From the NCBI GenBank assembly GCA_002914805.1, contig JXTB01000211.1, forward strand, positions 294,333 to 358,332: DNA of 64,000 nucleotides, read 5' to 3'. The notes beneath the pieces are model-generated. The model was not told the origin of the DNA. It saw only the letters and a list, made by a program, of their open reading frames with translations, and made no database searches. This document shows positions 21,638 to 33,788 of this stretch, in pieces (positions within the stretch are counted from its first letter, which is position 1; each line of letters starts with the position of its first letter). The position numbers and the translations under genes were made by a program. The DNA comes from Parasponia andersonii (lineage: Eukaryota > Streptophyta > Magnoliopsida > Rosales > Cannabaceae).

Positions 21638-22550
21638 GTAACTTTGATATGGAAATTGGGATAGTCCAAGGATTGTGTTTTGTCCTCTAACTATATTTAC
21701 TATATTTTATCCTCTATGATTCCTTCTTTTCTTCATGTGCATTCATAATTGCTTATAAAGATCACTTGAGAATTTGAGATGAAGTTTATTTTAACGTGTA
21801 TGCATTATGCAATTACTGCTTCATTGATTTTATTTGTAGTTGCAGACTTGTAGGAATATGTTTTTTCTCTCAAATTTGTGAAGTTTCTAGATAGTCCTAT
21901 GACTCCTACCAAATCTTTTGTGAACTGGGCTTGTAATATGAAAATATTAATATAATATTAAAATAGACTTCTCAATTAAACATCTTTGGTTTAATAAAAT
22001 ATTATTTCTGGTTCTTCTATAATAGGAAAAAAGAATATCAGTAATTTATTTTATTGTATTTTTTTTATTTTGCTTTTTGGCATTGGGCTATGGTGCTCCA
22101 GAAGGGGAAGCCTCTATCTACCAGTAAAACTATCTTTTTTCTAGCATGGTGCTTGCCAATTTGATTGCTTAGATTCTCTATCAAAGCTATAAGTAAAAAA
22201 ATATTTTTACAGTAGGGTAGTTATTGCCTTTTAGCTTTAGAGTTTTGAGCACATGAGGCATTTCTCTATATTCTGTCTTAGGCAACTTGGACTCTTTTGT
22301 TAATGGACTACCTTATTTAAGTTTTGTCACATGGTCAGTGTGTTCTTTTCTATTCTCTCTATGACAAATACTTAATGAGCATAAGAAGATTCATCAGTAA
22401 AACGGTGATTTTATTTGCTTTTATGTTACTTTCAAGAATAAACTTCTAACTATTTGTTTGCAAAATCCTCTGAGCTCTTGATTTCTCCATTTGAATTTAA
22501 ATTTGGCACACCCTTTCTTTCTTTCTCACTCTCCATTTCCTTTGTTGTAG

Positions 22551-22711
22551 GAAAAATGAGCTACATCAAGTGGCTCAATAAGCGTCTAACATTAAAGAAA
22601 TGATAAAGGTTATCCGAGCATCACTATCAGTTATGTCCAAGCGGTGCTCTCATGCTATGCACACTCTTTGTGAAAAGTTTGATTCTCTGTCAAATCTAAT
22701 TGTTCGCCATG
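22551..22711 (+). pseudogene. APC4: APC4 exon piece 5
   Basis: This piece reads KNELHQVAQ, then a TAA stop where the family has Gln, then ASNIKEMIKVIRASLSVMSK and HEKFDSLSNLIV-like sequence. The acceptor is TTGTTGTAG and the donor CCATG/GTAACT. Confidence 0.9.
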
Positions 22712-22795
22712 GTAACTTTTGGATAAAACTAAAGATACTTCTTGATTCAATTCCTTCAATTTTCTTTGATTTATTTGTTCTATCTTTGTATATAG

Positions 22796-22896
22796 GATTT
22801 TATTCCTCTTCCTAAGAGGAGTTTTTAAGCCTTCTAGGTAGTGCTCATACCAGTTCACTAGTCCATCAATTTCTCATTAATTCTCTTAGTGAAGTG
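22796..22896 (+). pseudogene. APC4: APC4 exon piece 6
   Basis: After a stop (SSS*) it reads EEFLSLLGSAHTSSLVHQFL then INSLSEV, with donor GTG/GTATTC at 22897. The acceptor is ATATAG. Confidence 0.85.
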
Positions 22897-22983
22897 GTAT
22901 TCTTACTCCTAGACTTAGATAATATATTATCAAGAACCAGAAATGTATGAGTATATATTTGATTTAGCAACTATACCTTTTAG

Positions 22984-23058
22984 GGCGTGAAGTGTGTGTC
23001 AAAGGTTGTTTGTGAGGCTAGAAAAGAACTTCAACTTGTCATACTAAATCATCTCCAA
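22984..23058 (+). pseudogene. APC4: APC4 exon piece 7
   Basis: Exactly 25 open codons read GVKCVSKVVCEARKELQLVI then LNHLQ, between acceptor TTTTAG and donor CAA/GTGCTT. It is the last piece before the copia B insertion. Confidence 0.88.
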
Positions 23059-23405
23059 GTGCTTAATTGCAAACTTTTCTCTTAGTTGGTGCAAGTTTCT
23101 CTTCAAGCCAAACAAAAGCAACATTTACCTCTTATAAATAAAACTCAAAATGTCTCACAAAATTTGGTGGATCAGTAATTGTCGAGAAAACTATGTTTGA
23201 CAACCCATATGTGTAAGTTGTATGTATGTATGCCATGTGCACTTAGTATGGGCATGAGAAGTATGTGTATGACATGTGTACTTAGTATGGGCATAAGAAT
23301 ATTATCAGCCACGTGTGTTCCCTGAATGTGGTCTAGTTGATTAAATGTTCTGGTTTAGATATATTTTTGACCTAGAGTTTGTGTATAAATATATATATAT
23401 ATATA
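23059..23405 (+). other. APC4 intron sequence left of copia B
   Basis: AT-rich intron sequence. A diverged direct repeat of GTATGTGTATGACATGTG/GTATGTATGCCATGTGCAC type lies at 23222-23290, and a (TA) run at 23388-23406 abuts the copia B boundary. There is no coding sequence. Confidence 0.6.
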
Positions 23406-23679
23406 TGCGGGTATTTTGGGGATAATTGCTATATATTATATCAGATTTACAAACCTATTTATAAGAAATAATAAGCAAACTAAGAATAGAAAAGTTAAAA
23501 GACAAAATCTATTCTATTAATTACTAAATAAAAACTATTAAATGAGATCCAGTTAAATGATAAAAAAAGAGTTGATAATGACAGCCTTGATTCTTGGCTT
23601 TCTACAGTCAATGATGGCTTGTCCTTGACTCTCGTTAAGTCAAGAGCAGATGTTCTTTTAACAGCTCATCTTTTTCGAC
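23406..23679 (-). repeat. 3' LTR of copia B
   Basis: Matches 28356-28629 over its length (GGTATTTTG...ATAATTGCTATATATTATATC near the left end, CTTGACTCTCGTT near the right). The end next to the polypurine tract has mutated from the expected TGTTA. Confidence 0.82.
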
Positions 23680-23699
23680 TCTCCCCCTAAATCTGGTTT

Positions 23700-25110
23700 A
23701 AAGATATCTTCCATATCCAGCTTGCTCATCAATATGTTAAATTGTTTTCTTGGTAGACCTTTGGTGAATGTTGACTATTTGATTTCCAGTTGAAACATAA
23801 GGCATACAAATTGCGCCACTATCTAGTTTTTCTTTGATGAAGTGTTTATTAACCTTGAGATGTTTTGTTCTCTCATATAATACTAGGTTATATTCTATAT
23901 ATATAGCAACCTTGTTATCACAATAAACTTTAATTGCTGAAGGATTAGGACTCTTCAAGTCTTCATGAATTCTTTTTATCCACAAGACTTCACAAAACCC
24001 ATGAGCTATTGCCCTAAATTCAGCTTCTGCACTACTAAGAGTAACTATACTTTGTTTCTCTAACCTCTAAGTAACTAGATTTCCTCAAAAAAGGTACTAT
24101 AACCAGAAGTCGATCTTCTATCAGTAATATTACCTGCTCAATTTGCATCGGTATATACTTCAATTTGAAAGTGTCTATGATTTTTAAACATTAATCCCTT
24201 TTCTAGACTTCCCTTCAAATATCTAAGAATCCTGTAGGCTACTTCAAAATGCTCTTTTCCTGGTGAATACATGAATTGACTTATCATACTCATTGTAAAA
24301 GCAATATATGGGCATGTATGTGATAAATAAATTAGCTGCCCAACAAGTCTTTGAAATTTATCTTTGTTCACAACGTCTCTGGCTTTACTGGTTGCAGTTT
24401 TACATTAGGCTCAATGGGAGTATCTGTTGCCTTACACCCAAGAAGTCCTATTTCATTTAGTAAATCCAACACATATTTTCTTTGAGACACAAATATACCT
24501 TTCTTAGACCTAGCAAACTCCATGCCAAGAAAGTATTTCAATGTTCCCAAATTTTTAATTTCAAAGTCATTGGAAAGAGCTTTCTTCAACCTATCTAACT
24601 CTATATGATCATCACTTATTAAGATTATATCATCTACATAAACAATCAAAATGGCAATTATTCCATCAATTGAACACTTATAAAATATGGTGTGATCTAT
24701 TTGACTCTGAGAATATCTATGGCCTTTAACAGTTTTACCAAATCGCTCAAACCAAGCTCTAGGAGACTGTTTGAGTCTATAAAGAGACTTTTTTATTTAA
24801 CATACTTTGTTACAGTCATGTTTTCCTTCAAAACTAGGAGGTAGTTCCATAATAACTTCTTCTTCTAATTCACTGTTTAAAAAAGTATTTTAAATATTTA
24901 ACTGGTATAAATGCCAGTTATAATTTGCTGCAAGAGAAAGTAAGACTTGGATGGAGTTTACTTTAGTTACAGGAGCAAATGTTTCTTGATAGTCAATACC
25001 ATAGGTTTGGATAAAATCTTTGACAACTAGTCTTGCCTTATATCTTTTAATGCTACCATCAACCTTACACTTTATTGTGAACATCCATTTGTGTCCCACG
25101 ATCTTGTTTT
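23700..25110 (-). pseudogene. Copia B reverse transcriptase and RNase H
   Basis: On the minus strand: GHKWMFTIKCKVDGSIKRYK, YGIDYQETFAPVTKV and LYQLNI (25099-24890). The catalytic YVDD is at residues 4-7 of the 24649-24368 frame, with its ILGMEF-like FLGMEFARSKKGI segment. YLSHTCPYIAFTMSMISQFM and HFEVAYRILRYLKGSL follow (24371-24138), and RNase H at 23985-23737 has VYCDNKVAI and RTKHLKVNKHFIKEKL. The palm motif is intact, but stops and frame changes between the pieces remove function. Confidence 0.9.
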
Positions 25111-26790
25111 CCTTTGGTCAATCAACTACCTCCCATGTTTCATTCTTTTTTAGAGTATTCATGTCTTCTAAGATTGCTAATTTCTACTTAGGATGATCAA
25201 GAGCTTCCTAAATAGTCTTTATCACAAACAGGTCTGATATTTTAGTAGTAAATGCTTTATGACCAGGCAAGAGTCTATGATAAGATAATAATGACTAATA
25301 AGATGTTTTGTGCAAGTTCTAACACCTTTCCTAAGAGTTATAAGAACATCATGATCTAAAGAGTTAAGATTATGAAATAAAATTGGAGTAATAACCTTGT
25401 TGGGAGAGTTAGATTTAGCTATGCTTTTTTCAGTGACGGAGTTTGGAGAAGATGACTGATTTTGTATAGGATTTATAGTTGAAACTTCATTATTCTAATG
25501 AGCATTCTACCTTTTATAAACTCGGAGTTCAAAATAGTGAGGTTTAATATCTCTTTTCAATATTTCTCCCCTTGTTTGTGAATCATTTAAAGTCGGCATA
25601 TTTAGAGTAGTATCATCATTGTTTTCATCATTTAAAACAACTTTCTCCTCAATCTTTTCCTTTTTTTTTTTTCACTAATTAACTTTAGAAATGTTAAATT
25701 TGGTAATAGAATTTCCATAGTTTTCCAAAAATAGGAATCATTACTTTTATTTTCTGCCTAAAGGTTATTTTGGGAGAAATAAGATTGATTTTCAAAAAAT
25801 GACACATCTATACTGACATAAGTTTTTTGAGTTTTAGGATTAAAGCATTTGTAACCTTTTTAATTTAGAGTATATCTAATAAATACACATTTTTAAGCTC
25901 TTGAATCCAATTTAGACCTGAGATATTATGGTACGTGGACAAAAACAGTATACTCTAAGACTTTTAATGGTAGGTCTGAGATCAATTTAGAAGTAAGAAA
26001 ACATTTTTTCAAAGTATTTAAAGGTGTGGAGAATTTTAGAGCTCGGCTAGGCATTCTATTAATTAAATATAATACAGTCAAAACAGCTTTTCCCCATAAA
26101 TACTTGGGAATATACATTGAAAACATAATGGAATAAGATACTTCAAGAAGATGACAATTTTTCCGTTCTACTATACCATTTTATTACGGAGTCTCATGAC
26201 AACTACACTGATGGTGTATACCTTTTTCTAACAAAAAAGTGCCAAAAGTCTGACTAAAGTATTCGAAACCATTATCTATTTGAAAGATGCAAAATTTTTA
26301 TTGAAATTAATTTTCAATTAAATTGTAAAAATCTTTAAATGTCTTCTCAACTTCAGATTTTTCTCAGAGTAAAAACACCCAACAAACCCAAGTATGATCA
26401 TCTATAAAGGTGACAAACCATCTTTTTCTAGACAAATAATTAATTCGTGAAGGACCCTAAATATTGCTATGAATTAAATAAAATAGTTTTGAAGCACAAT
26501 AAGGTCTTAAGAAATATGAAACTCGATGACTTTTAGATAATTGACAACTCTCACATTGAAATGAAGAACAATCCAAATTTTTAAACATACCAGGAAACAC
26601 GTCTTAAATATTGAAAACTAGGATATCCTAGTCTACGATGCCAAAATATTATTTGATTACGCACAGGATTAAAACTAATATTGCTACTTAGACCCTGAGC
26701 TTGTTTATTGCAAACTGAGTTGTCATCAAAATAGTAAAGTCCATCCACCAATCTAGCACGCCAATCATTATCCCCAAACTCCTGTCCTAA
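25111..26790 (-). pseudogene. Copia B integrase and linker, degraded
   Basis: The clearest piece is at 26126-25926 (YIPKYLWGKAVLTVLYLINR, MPSRALKFSTPLNTL), the C-terminal part of a copia integrase core. Upstream, minus-strand sequence at 26150-26640 gives broken integrase core pieces. The region 25120-25900 corresponds to the usual variable linker before reverse transcriptase and has no long open frame. Confidence 0.75.
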
Positions 26791-27176
26791 AATTCATAGT
26801 GTGAGTCAAAGAATTTCACAATGTAATTAGAATCACGAGTTAATTTATTGACAGACAAAAGATTACAGGAAAGGTTTGGAACACATAGAACATATTTCAA
26901 ATTAATTTTTTCTAAAATTGTGATTAATCCTTTTCCAACAATAGGCGAAAAACTACCATAAGCTATTTCAACTTTTAAATTATCTAGACAAGGTAAATAA
27001 GATTTAAACAATTGAGATTGGATAGTTACTTGATTTGATGCACCTGAATCTATGATCCATGGGGCTGATTCAGAGAGACTTACTAAAGCACTTGAAAATC
27101 TACCTGTTTGAGCCAAAGATCCACTAGGAATACTAAATACTGAGTTGGATTTTAGCAACTTCAGAAGGTGATCCAT
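26787..27176 (-). pseudogene. Copia B protease region
   Basis: This 129-codon open stretch has the aspartic protease site WIIDSGASNQVT (Asp at residue 43), followed by the typical copia region up to YVLCVPNLSCNLLSVNKLTR. It is cut at both ends by stops. Confidence 0.88.
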
Positions 27177-27179
27177 CTA

Positions 27180-28330
27180 GTCCTTGTTGAATGGACTGGA
27201 AGGAGTGATTTCGACCTCATTTGCTAAGGGAAGAGCTCTGGTGCTCCTTTCACATGGCTTACTGCTCTACCAATTTGCAAGTTTGCCATGGATTTTCCAG
27301 CACGTTTCTCGGATATACCGTGGTTTATTACAAAAATCACACTAAACTTGAGGTTTCTCATTAGGTCATTGGGCAGGAAAATAATTACGAGCAGCAGCAA
27401 CAGTGGCTTCTAATGTTGAGTTCTCCTGTGGACCTCCAATAATCTTTTTTCCCGACATAACTCCTCTCTTACTTTCTTCATGTCTGACTTCTAAGAATAT
27501 TTCTCCTATGGATGACAATGGTTGTCACTCTATCATCTTTCCTCTCACATCATCAAGTTCTATATTGAGACCAACAAAAAACTTAAAGATTCTGTTATGC
27601 TCAATAGTTTTTTGATAGTGCTTACAATCATCAAGACATTTCCAAATATAATCATCAAACATATTAAGATCTTACCATAATCCTTTTAGGATACTGTATA
27701 TTTTGTAATTGAATTACCTTCTTGCTTAGTCTCACCAAGTTGGAGCTCTAGTTCATAGACCTAAGAATCATTAGTTAAGTCCGAATGCATCTGACTCATG
27801 TTGTCCTACAGTTCCTTGGCTATGGAATAACACATGTAGTTTCCTCCAATTTCTTCATTTATGGCGTTTACAAGCCATGCCATCACTATAGAATTTGTAG
27901 CATCCCATATGTGATATCCTAGATTAGATTTCTCTGGAGCCTTCTTATTTACAGTCAAATAGCCAATTTTTCTACTTCCCCAAATATGCATTCGGACAGA
28001 TTGAGACCATTAGTGTAATTATGAGACCATTAGTGTAATTATCTTCATTCAATTGAATATTAGTAATCTGAATGGAGTGAGAGTCAATGGTGTAAGAATG
28101 TGGCTGAGTTTGTGGTTGTTGGTTAGTGTTTCTGGGTTGGTAATTTCATTGGTTACATCTGACATGATGATAGTAGGAGGATAAGAATAACACTTAAAAT
28201 AGGTTCAAGAAGGAGTAGGTTAGGTTTGTGTTTCAAGAAAGTTCAGAATCAGATTTGAGTAATACTCTGTTTTCCTAGTACAAAAATAGAGCTAAATAGA
28301 GCAAGTAGGAGATTAACGATTTTGAGATAA
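27180..28330 (-). pseudogene. Copia B gag
   Basis: Minus-strand gag pieces include a UBN2-type segment at 27991-27806 (NLGYHIWDATNSIVMAWLVN, EIGGNYMCYSIAKEL). A CCHC-like knuckle at about 27337-27299 reads CDFCNKPRYIRETCW. Several stops separate the pieces. Confidence 0.75.
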
Positions 28331-28355
28331 AAATGCTAGTTCTAGTACCATATAC

Positions 28356-28629
28356 ATAGGTATTTTGAGGGATAATTGCTATATATTATATCAGATTTAC
28401 AAACCTATTTATAAGAGATAATAAGCAAACTAAGAACAGAAAAGTCAAAGACATTATTTATCCTATTAATTACAAAATAGCAACTAATAAATGAGATCTA
28501 GTTAAATAGTAAAAATACACCTAGGAATGACAACCTTGATTCTTGGCTCTCTACAGTCAATGACGACTTGTCCTTGACTCTCGTTCAGTCAAGGGCAGAT
28601 GCTCTTTTAATAACTCATCCTTTTTAACA
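28356..28629 (-). repeat. 5' LTR of copia B
   Basis: Begins on the minus strand with TGTTAAAAAGGATGAG at 28629 and ends at about 28356. A TGGTACTAGAAC primer-binding-like site follows at about 28350-28339. Confidence 0.82.
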
Positions 28630-28931
28630 CTATGTTATAACAAATACCAATGAATAATAAATAATAATTCTTGTAATTTATCAGTAATAATTACTTTATA
28701 GATAATAAAGATTTATACGTGAATTTTTTGTTTTTTAAAATAAAAATTACATCGAAGGTCAAAATATGGCATTGTATATTTTTGTATCTACAGTTTGATT
28801 CATGATTCTATTTGTATGTGAAAGCCGCTAAATTGTTCAAAAATTGCTTGATCCGATAATATGTTGTCATGTTTGTTATACCAATAGCCAGGTTGAAAAC
28901 TAAAAAAAAAAAACAAAAATCCCATGTTCAG
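28630..28931 (+). other. APC4 intron sequence right of copia B
   Basis: AT-rich intron sequence ending in the acceptor CATGTTCAG at 28931. Nothing else is seen. Confidence 0.6.
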
Positions 28932-29019
28932 CCTACTGCTAAGATGATTGGATTCAGGATTGGAGAATTAAAAGATCTTTCAAGATGGCATGCATACTAT
29001 CAGAGCATTGGTTTATGAG
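28932..29019 (+). pseudogene. APC4: APC4 exon piece 8
   Basis: This piece reads [20 protein letters not shown] then AYYQSIGL and a TGA stop, with donor GAG/GTTGTT. It continues directly from HLQ at 23058 as in the family. The next family segment (an approximately 20-residue VQVERF region) is not found in 29020-29530. Confidence 0.88.
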
Positions 29020-29530
29020 GTTGTTTTCATCTATGGTGCAACAGATATGCCTTTCATAGGATCCTTCTATTTAATAATGTTTTAGTATGGCTCGTTAATT
29101 TTCTTTTATATGTTAAACGTCCTTCTTATAAAAAACCTGAAAAGAAAAATCTATTTAAGTTTTATGCTAATTCAAATATTTCAAATCCAAATCTTTCTCC
29201 TCCATCAGTTCTTGTGTCTTTTACCATCAAGACCGTAGTCAAAGATATTATCTTGTCTGAAAGATATTTGACCAAGATTCTGCTAGTTACTTAGAAAACA
29301 TATTTATGTTAATTTATCTTTCCCTTCCCTTTATTCGAGTCAAATAGAATAAAAAGTTAAGAGATGGAATAAGGTAAGTAATAATGAAGTCAACTTATTT
29401 CAATTGGCTAGATTTTCTAGAAACTTGTGTGTTGGTTATTTTGGATAAAGATTTTTATATGAATGGATGACATTTTCTCTTATATTTTTGTTTCTTTCTT
29501 TGGATTCATGGCATTATATTTTTCTTTCAG

Positions 29531-29613
29531 TTTTCAAACTTCTTTAACTAGCTTTTGAAATGTATAAAGATACTTATGCAAGAATCTAGTGATCAGCTTT
29601 TACCATACAATAG
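29531..29613 (+). pseudogene. APC4: APC4 exon piece 9
   Basis: This piece reads FSNFFN, then TAG where the family has Trp, then LLKCIKILMQESSDQLLPYN. The acceptor is CTTTCAG and the donor AATAG/GTTTGC. Confidence 0.9.
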
Positions 29614-29652
29614 GTTTGCCTCCATTCTACCTTTACATTTCTCCTTATTATA

Positions 29653-29736
29653 TTCCTAAAGTTTCTATATGATCAAGATCATGTTAGGCAATTGCTGGAA
29701 GCAATCTGATGCTGACCAAATTATTGATATTGATAT
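29653..29736 (+). pseudogene. APC4: APC4 exon piece 10
   Basis: This piece reads FLKFLYDQDHVRQLLEA and then, after one extra base, SDADQIIDID. The donor GAT-AT/GTAAGT shares phase with the next piece (D-M-E). One frameshift. Confidence 0.82.
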
Positions 29737-29835
29737 GTAAGTTGTTTTCCTTTTAATCAAGTTATTGATTAATATATTGTGTATTTGAGTGTCTACCAAG
29801 ATCTTCAAACAATATGATGTTACTAAATTCTTCAG

Positions 29836-29940
29836 GGAAGCAATGTAGAGGGTTAAAAAATTGTCTCATTTTGAGGGATTTTCAGATTATGAATATCTGC
29901 GAAGGACATTAGCTAAATAATTTCATCAGATGGAGTCTAG
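29836..29940 (+). pseudogene. APC4: APC4 exon piece 11
   Basis: This piece reads EAM*RVKKLSHFEGFSDYEY and LRRTLAK*FHQMES, with two in-frame stops (TAG and TAA). The acceptor is TTCTTCAG and the donor CTAG/GTATAC. Confidence 0.9.
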
Positions 29941-30321
29941 GTATACTATTCCACATCCTTTTTCTCTCCACTTTTTTGTGTGGAATGTGTTTATGTATTT
30001 TTTTATATTCTAAACTATGGAAAATATACTAAGGCTCTTAGTGTAGAAATAAAAACTCTGTAATATAAGTTTTGTGACCAGAGAAATGTACCTTAGTGTT
30101 TTGTGATTACATATTATATAACCCTAATTAGTTGAACTCGTATTTAGAGAGATTTATTATCCTGCCTTGTTGTTAACATCAAGTAGCAGATTTATTATGT
30201 TGTGTAATATGAAAGTTTTAACTTCCCTTTCTAGTCTAAATACTATTATTTTTTTCAATTTAGTATGGCTTTTCTATGATGGCATAGCTTTGACTCAAGA
30301 TCCCTCGTTATTGACTTCTAG

Positions 30322-30433
30322 TTTCAAGTAGGCTTTCTAATGCCCTTTGGACTTATTGGACTTATTGTCGCTTGTCCCTCTACCATCTTCTCCAATATCT
30401 CTGAAACAATCTACTTTTGTGTCATACTATAAG
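30322..30433 (+). pseudogene. APC4: APC4 exon piece 12
   Basis: This piece reads SFK*AF, then with one base lost LMPF. Later, back in frame, it reads LLSLVPLPSSPISLKQSTFV then SYYK at the donor AAG/GTACTT. One stop and at least one frameshift. Confidence 0.82.
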
Positions 30434-30635
30434 GTACTTGCTACCAGTGCTCAAGGGCATTTCTATGATTTTTTTCTAGTTTGAAACTTGCGTGATCATT
30501 CGCTTGTCCTATTACTTGCTACAACTAAATACAAAATGTAATCGGCATAGAAGAATTTCCTTTTCTTTTTTTTCTTTCTCTTTTCCTCAATTGCATCTAC
30601 TTATTTATTCTTTTGTGGAAACGCTATTCCACAAG

Positions 30636-30862
30636 ATGCTTTTCAAGCTATCTCTTATCAGCAGACTTGTCTAGGCAGGTTCGTAGATTTCATATCTTTT
30701 CAAATACCAGATGAGACTTTCTCAAATATTGCAAACTGCATAGCCATTGTGAGGGGGTTTACTCATGACTCGAGTGCTATGAATAAGGGTAATGCTTCAT
30801 TAGAAGCTTTGTTATTGCATACCTTTGACGGTTATCACTGTGTAGATCCATCCTTATATAAG
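30636..30862 (+). pseudogene. APC4: APC4 exon piece 13
   Basis: This is the longest surviving open piece. It reads from AFQAISYQQTCLGRFVDFIS through IPDETFSNIANCIAIVRGFT and LLLHTFDGYHCVDPSLYK, with donor AAG/GTAAAG. The acceptor is weak (CCACAAG). Confidence 0.9.
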
Positions 30863-30934
30863 GTAAAGATGTGAATCTACTTATCCAATTTTAGTCTTAT
30901 AATTGATGACATAGTATCTGCGTGTATGAAACAG

Positions 30935-31089
30935 GAAAGTCAACTTATTTTTTTCTATTAAATGATATAACTCCCAATTCTGAAAGCTCTGAAGATGCCT
31001 GTATGATAATTGTGTAAGCAACTGACCTCCCATTTGCGTCAATCTCAAGATCCATATGTATAAACTATTGGAAGCTGCATGAACTAAAG
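30935..31089 (+). pseudogene. APC4: APC4 exon piece 14
   Basis: Opens ESQLIFF, shifts frame, then reads LLNDITPNSESSEDACMIIV, a TAA stop (family Gln), and ATDLPFASISRSICINYWKL then HELK at donor AAG/GTAACA. Confidence 0.9.
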
Positions 31090-31579
31090 GTAACAGTTAT
31101 CTTGATTTTCTTATCCTTTCCTGAGTTGAATAAATCTTGTACACTAAAAGTAACCGTTATCTTAGTATTTTTATCCTTTCTTGAGTTGAATAAATCTCAA
31201 CATTTCGTACTCTTTTACAGACCTAGAAAATTACAACCTCTCCTATTTCCAGGGACATCTCTTTGAGAATTTTCCTTTCGTTTTTTTTTTTTCGTTAATC
31301 TAATCCTTCAAGCTTCTCATCCATATGTACTGGGAGCAGTGCGTTTATGAATATGTATTGTGAAATTGTGATATATTTATATATTATACAAGAAAATTAT
31401 ATTTTCTCCATAGTCGAGATGTTTTTTTGTTTCTTTCTGCTTTTAAAATGTTTGTTAAAATATTGTCTGTGGTTAATTGTTTATGTTATGTCTCAAATCA
31501 CGTTGAGACTCGAGTCTAAGCAAGTGTCCAATCATATTCCTATATTCCAGATTATCTTTTTTTTTTTTTGCTCTAGATA
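31090..31579 (+). other. APC4 intron sequence left of the LARD-like element
   Basis: AT-rich. A short direct duplication (AAAGGTAACAGTTATCTTGA... at 31087 and AAAAGTAACCGTTATCTTAG... at 31146, ~60 bp apart) lies next to the donor. One family exon of about 35 residues expected between here and 41033 was not recognised. Confidence 0.5.
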
Positions 31580-33788
31580 TATCATGACCTAAAATCTTGA
31601 CTTTTTAGTAATTTTGAGTATAAATTAATATAAATAAAGAATTTTAAAAAATTCGGAGAGAACCAAGTACTTGGATATTTCATTTTAGTCCTTGACTCAT
31701 TAGAAATTCTATAAAAAACGAATGCATCTTTAGTTTAATTTATTAAGAGAGATATGCCAATTAAAATTTGATGAAACATAGTTAATTTGTATGAAAACTT
31801 GATTTGATAAAAACTTTAGTGTTGATTAAAATAAAGTTCGTAAATATTGAGTCGGAAAGTCCAAAAATTGATTTACAGAATTAATCAAAATTTCCAAGCG
31901 CTTAAAACTTTAAAAATATGCTCTTTGGGAACTATAGGGTCCCATATATATATATATATACCAAATCCTCAAATAGTAGTAAATAGATCCTCATACGTTT
32001 ACTTAGTAGACTCAATGAACTTAGTTAAATAGTTAGACATGGAGAAAGAGTGAGACAACTAAAAGTACCAACCGAAGAAGGAATAAGACCACGAGCCTAA
32101 GCCAAGTGACTTGCCTAGCCATCAATACAACTGATTCGAATGAGTGATCACCTGAAAAGGGGGGAGGAAAAGAGAAGTGGTGAGCTCAAAAGCTCAGTAA
32201 GAAAGCTGTTACCTCAATTAAAATCTTTTTAGTGATGGAAAGCCCCTGCATGGTTAGTTTAAATCAAAATAACTTTACAAAACCATATGTGCATATATTC
32301 ATAAAATATCCAAAACTGAGAGTCCATATGCACATACATATATATTGAGGTACGGAAAACATAATATCCCAAAACTAATTAGTCCACAAACACATGACAC
32401 AAATCCACCTATATCCATGAGTTCACCACTTCTCATCAATGGAAACCAGGGTGTTGGCACTACGTGTACCATACAGCCTACCTGACACCTAGCCCATAAC
32501 CGGAGGGGGTACCCGTGTATCGCCTACCAAACCTGGAGGGGCAACCGCATTGCCTACGCCTGCCAAATGGGGAGTTAATCAGAAGAAATACTCCGCGCGG
32601 GTTCACGGACTCTCACCGTTGGTGGGGCCGCAGTGCCACACTGTAAAAACCCCATGATGCTAACCTGGGACTCATGTGTGATCTTATGACACGTGTACTC
32701 TGAACTGATGTGTAAAAGTAGTCATGCAGTAAATTAACTTCAAATGATGCTCTGGTTTTTAATAAAATAATTCATTAAATTTTGTAGAAAAATGGGCAGT
32801 ATAACGACCCTATTTTAACATACCCAAAAATAACCTGCACTCAGAAAATTCCTAGAGCAATCCAATAAATAAATCATACCATTCAATTCCATCACAGATA
32901 TTTGAAAGTTCTAAAATCACATTTTGTCTCATATGTTACAAAAAATAAGTTTTATTCAAAACGACGTAAAAGAGAGGTAACCGAATCCCTACCTCACTAG
33001 AATAGCGATACCATACTATTGGATGCTCAAGGTGCCGTTGGACGATCACCCGGAGGGTCAGGAATTAATCTCACATCCTCGATCATCCTCTTGTGAAAAA
33101 CCAACTTCTCACCAGAGCTTCAATTCCATAAACGGACCTCTTCACTGAATTCCTAGCACCCAAAATAGCTAGGTTAGATATATGACTTGTCCAATCTGGG
33201 TCCGGGTCCACACCGGACCGGTGGCACATAAAATGAGATAAAATCTCGACCGTCCAATCTCGATTTTTGTGCCGATCACCAAACGACACAATATATATAT
33301 ATATATATATATCAAACTTCTCCATTTTTCGAGTACATTCCAAAAATGACAACAAAAACGAAATCTAACGGTCGGATCAAAAACTAAAATTCAAAACTCA
33401 AAATACCCTAAAGTGGCAACTTTCAATCCGGGCAAAATAGAATCGTGAAATATATACCTTGACGATCCTTGCGACGATTTGAACCCAACAGGACTGGTTA
33501 GAGATCGAATGGATGCCGGAATCTTCGCCGACGACGGCGGGTGGCTTCAGCGCCCTGCAGCTGGCCGGTGCTGGTTCGTGGCGGCCTCAGTCAGACGATG
33601 GCTAGTGGCGGCTCGACGGCTTCCTGCATTCCTTCGATTGAGAGAATGAGAGAGACGAGGGAAAGAGAGAGTGAATCGAGGGGGGGGACGAGAGGTAGAG
33701 AGAAAAAGAGTGATATATATATTTAATCAGTTTTTTTAAAAAGATGGTCAAATGACCATTCTGCCCCTAACAAAATTGGGTTTTTACA
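31580..33788 (-). repeat. 3' LTR of the LARD-like element
   Basis: Direct repeat of 37616-39992. It contains TA runs (31940-31960, 33291-33312), a GC-richer block at 33480-33640 and a purine-rich GAGAGA stretch near 33650. The outer end has mutated from TGTCACGACC to TATCATGACC. Confidence 0.9.

Larger units (their letters stand above)
23406..28629 (-). mobile_element. Copia B: degenerate Ty1/copia element antisense in an APC4 intron
   Basis: Two ~274-bp direct repeats (23406-23679 and 28356-28629) flank a minus-strand gag-pol with gag, zinc knuckle, protease, integrase, reverse transcriptase and RNase H in copia order. On the minus strand a polypurine tract AGGGGGAGAG precedes the left (3') LTR. 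TGGTACTAGAAC, similar to the initiator tRNA-Met site TGGTATCAGAGC, follows the right (5') LTR. The outer flanks (TA-rich on the left, CTATG on the right) do not give a clear target duplication. The coding part is fragmented by many stops. Confidence 0.9.

Noticed and set aside
31216..31260. Possible missing APC4 exon after TTTTACAG
   Set aside because: The translation (DLENYNLSYFQ) does not match the expected APC4 segment well enough to call.
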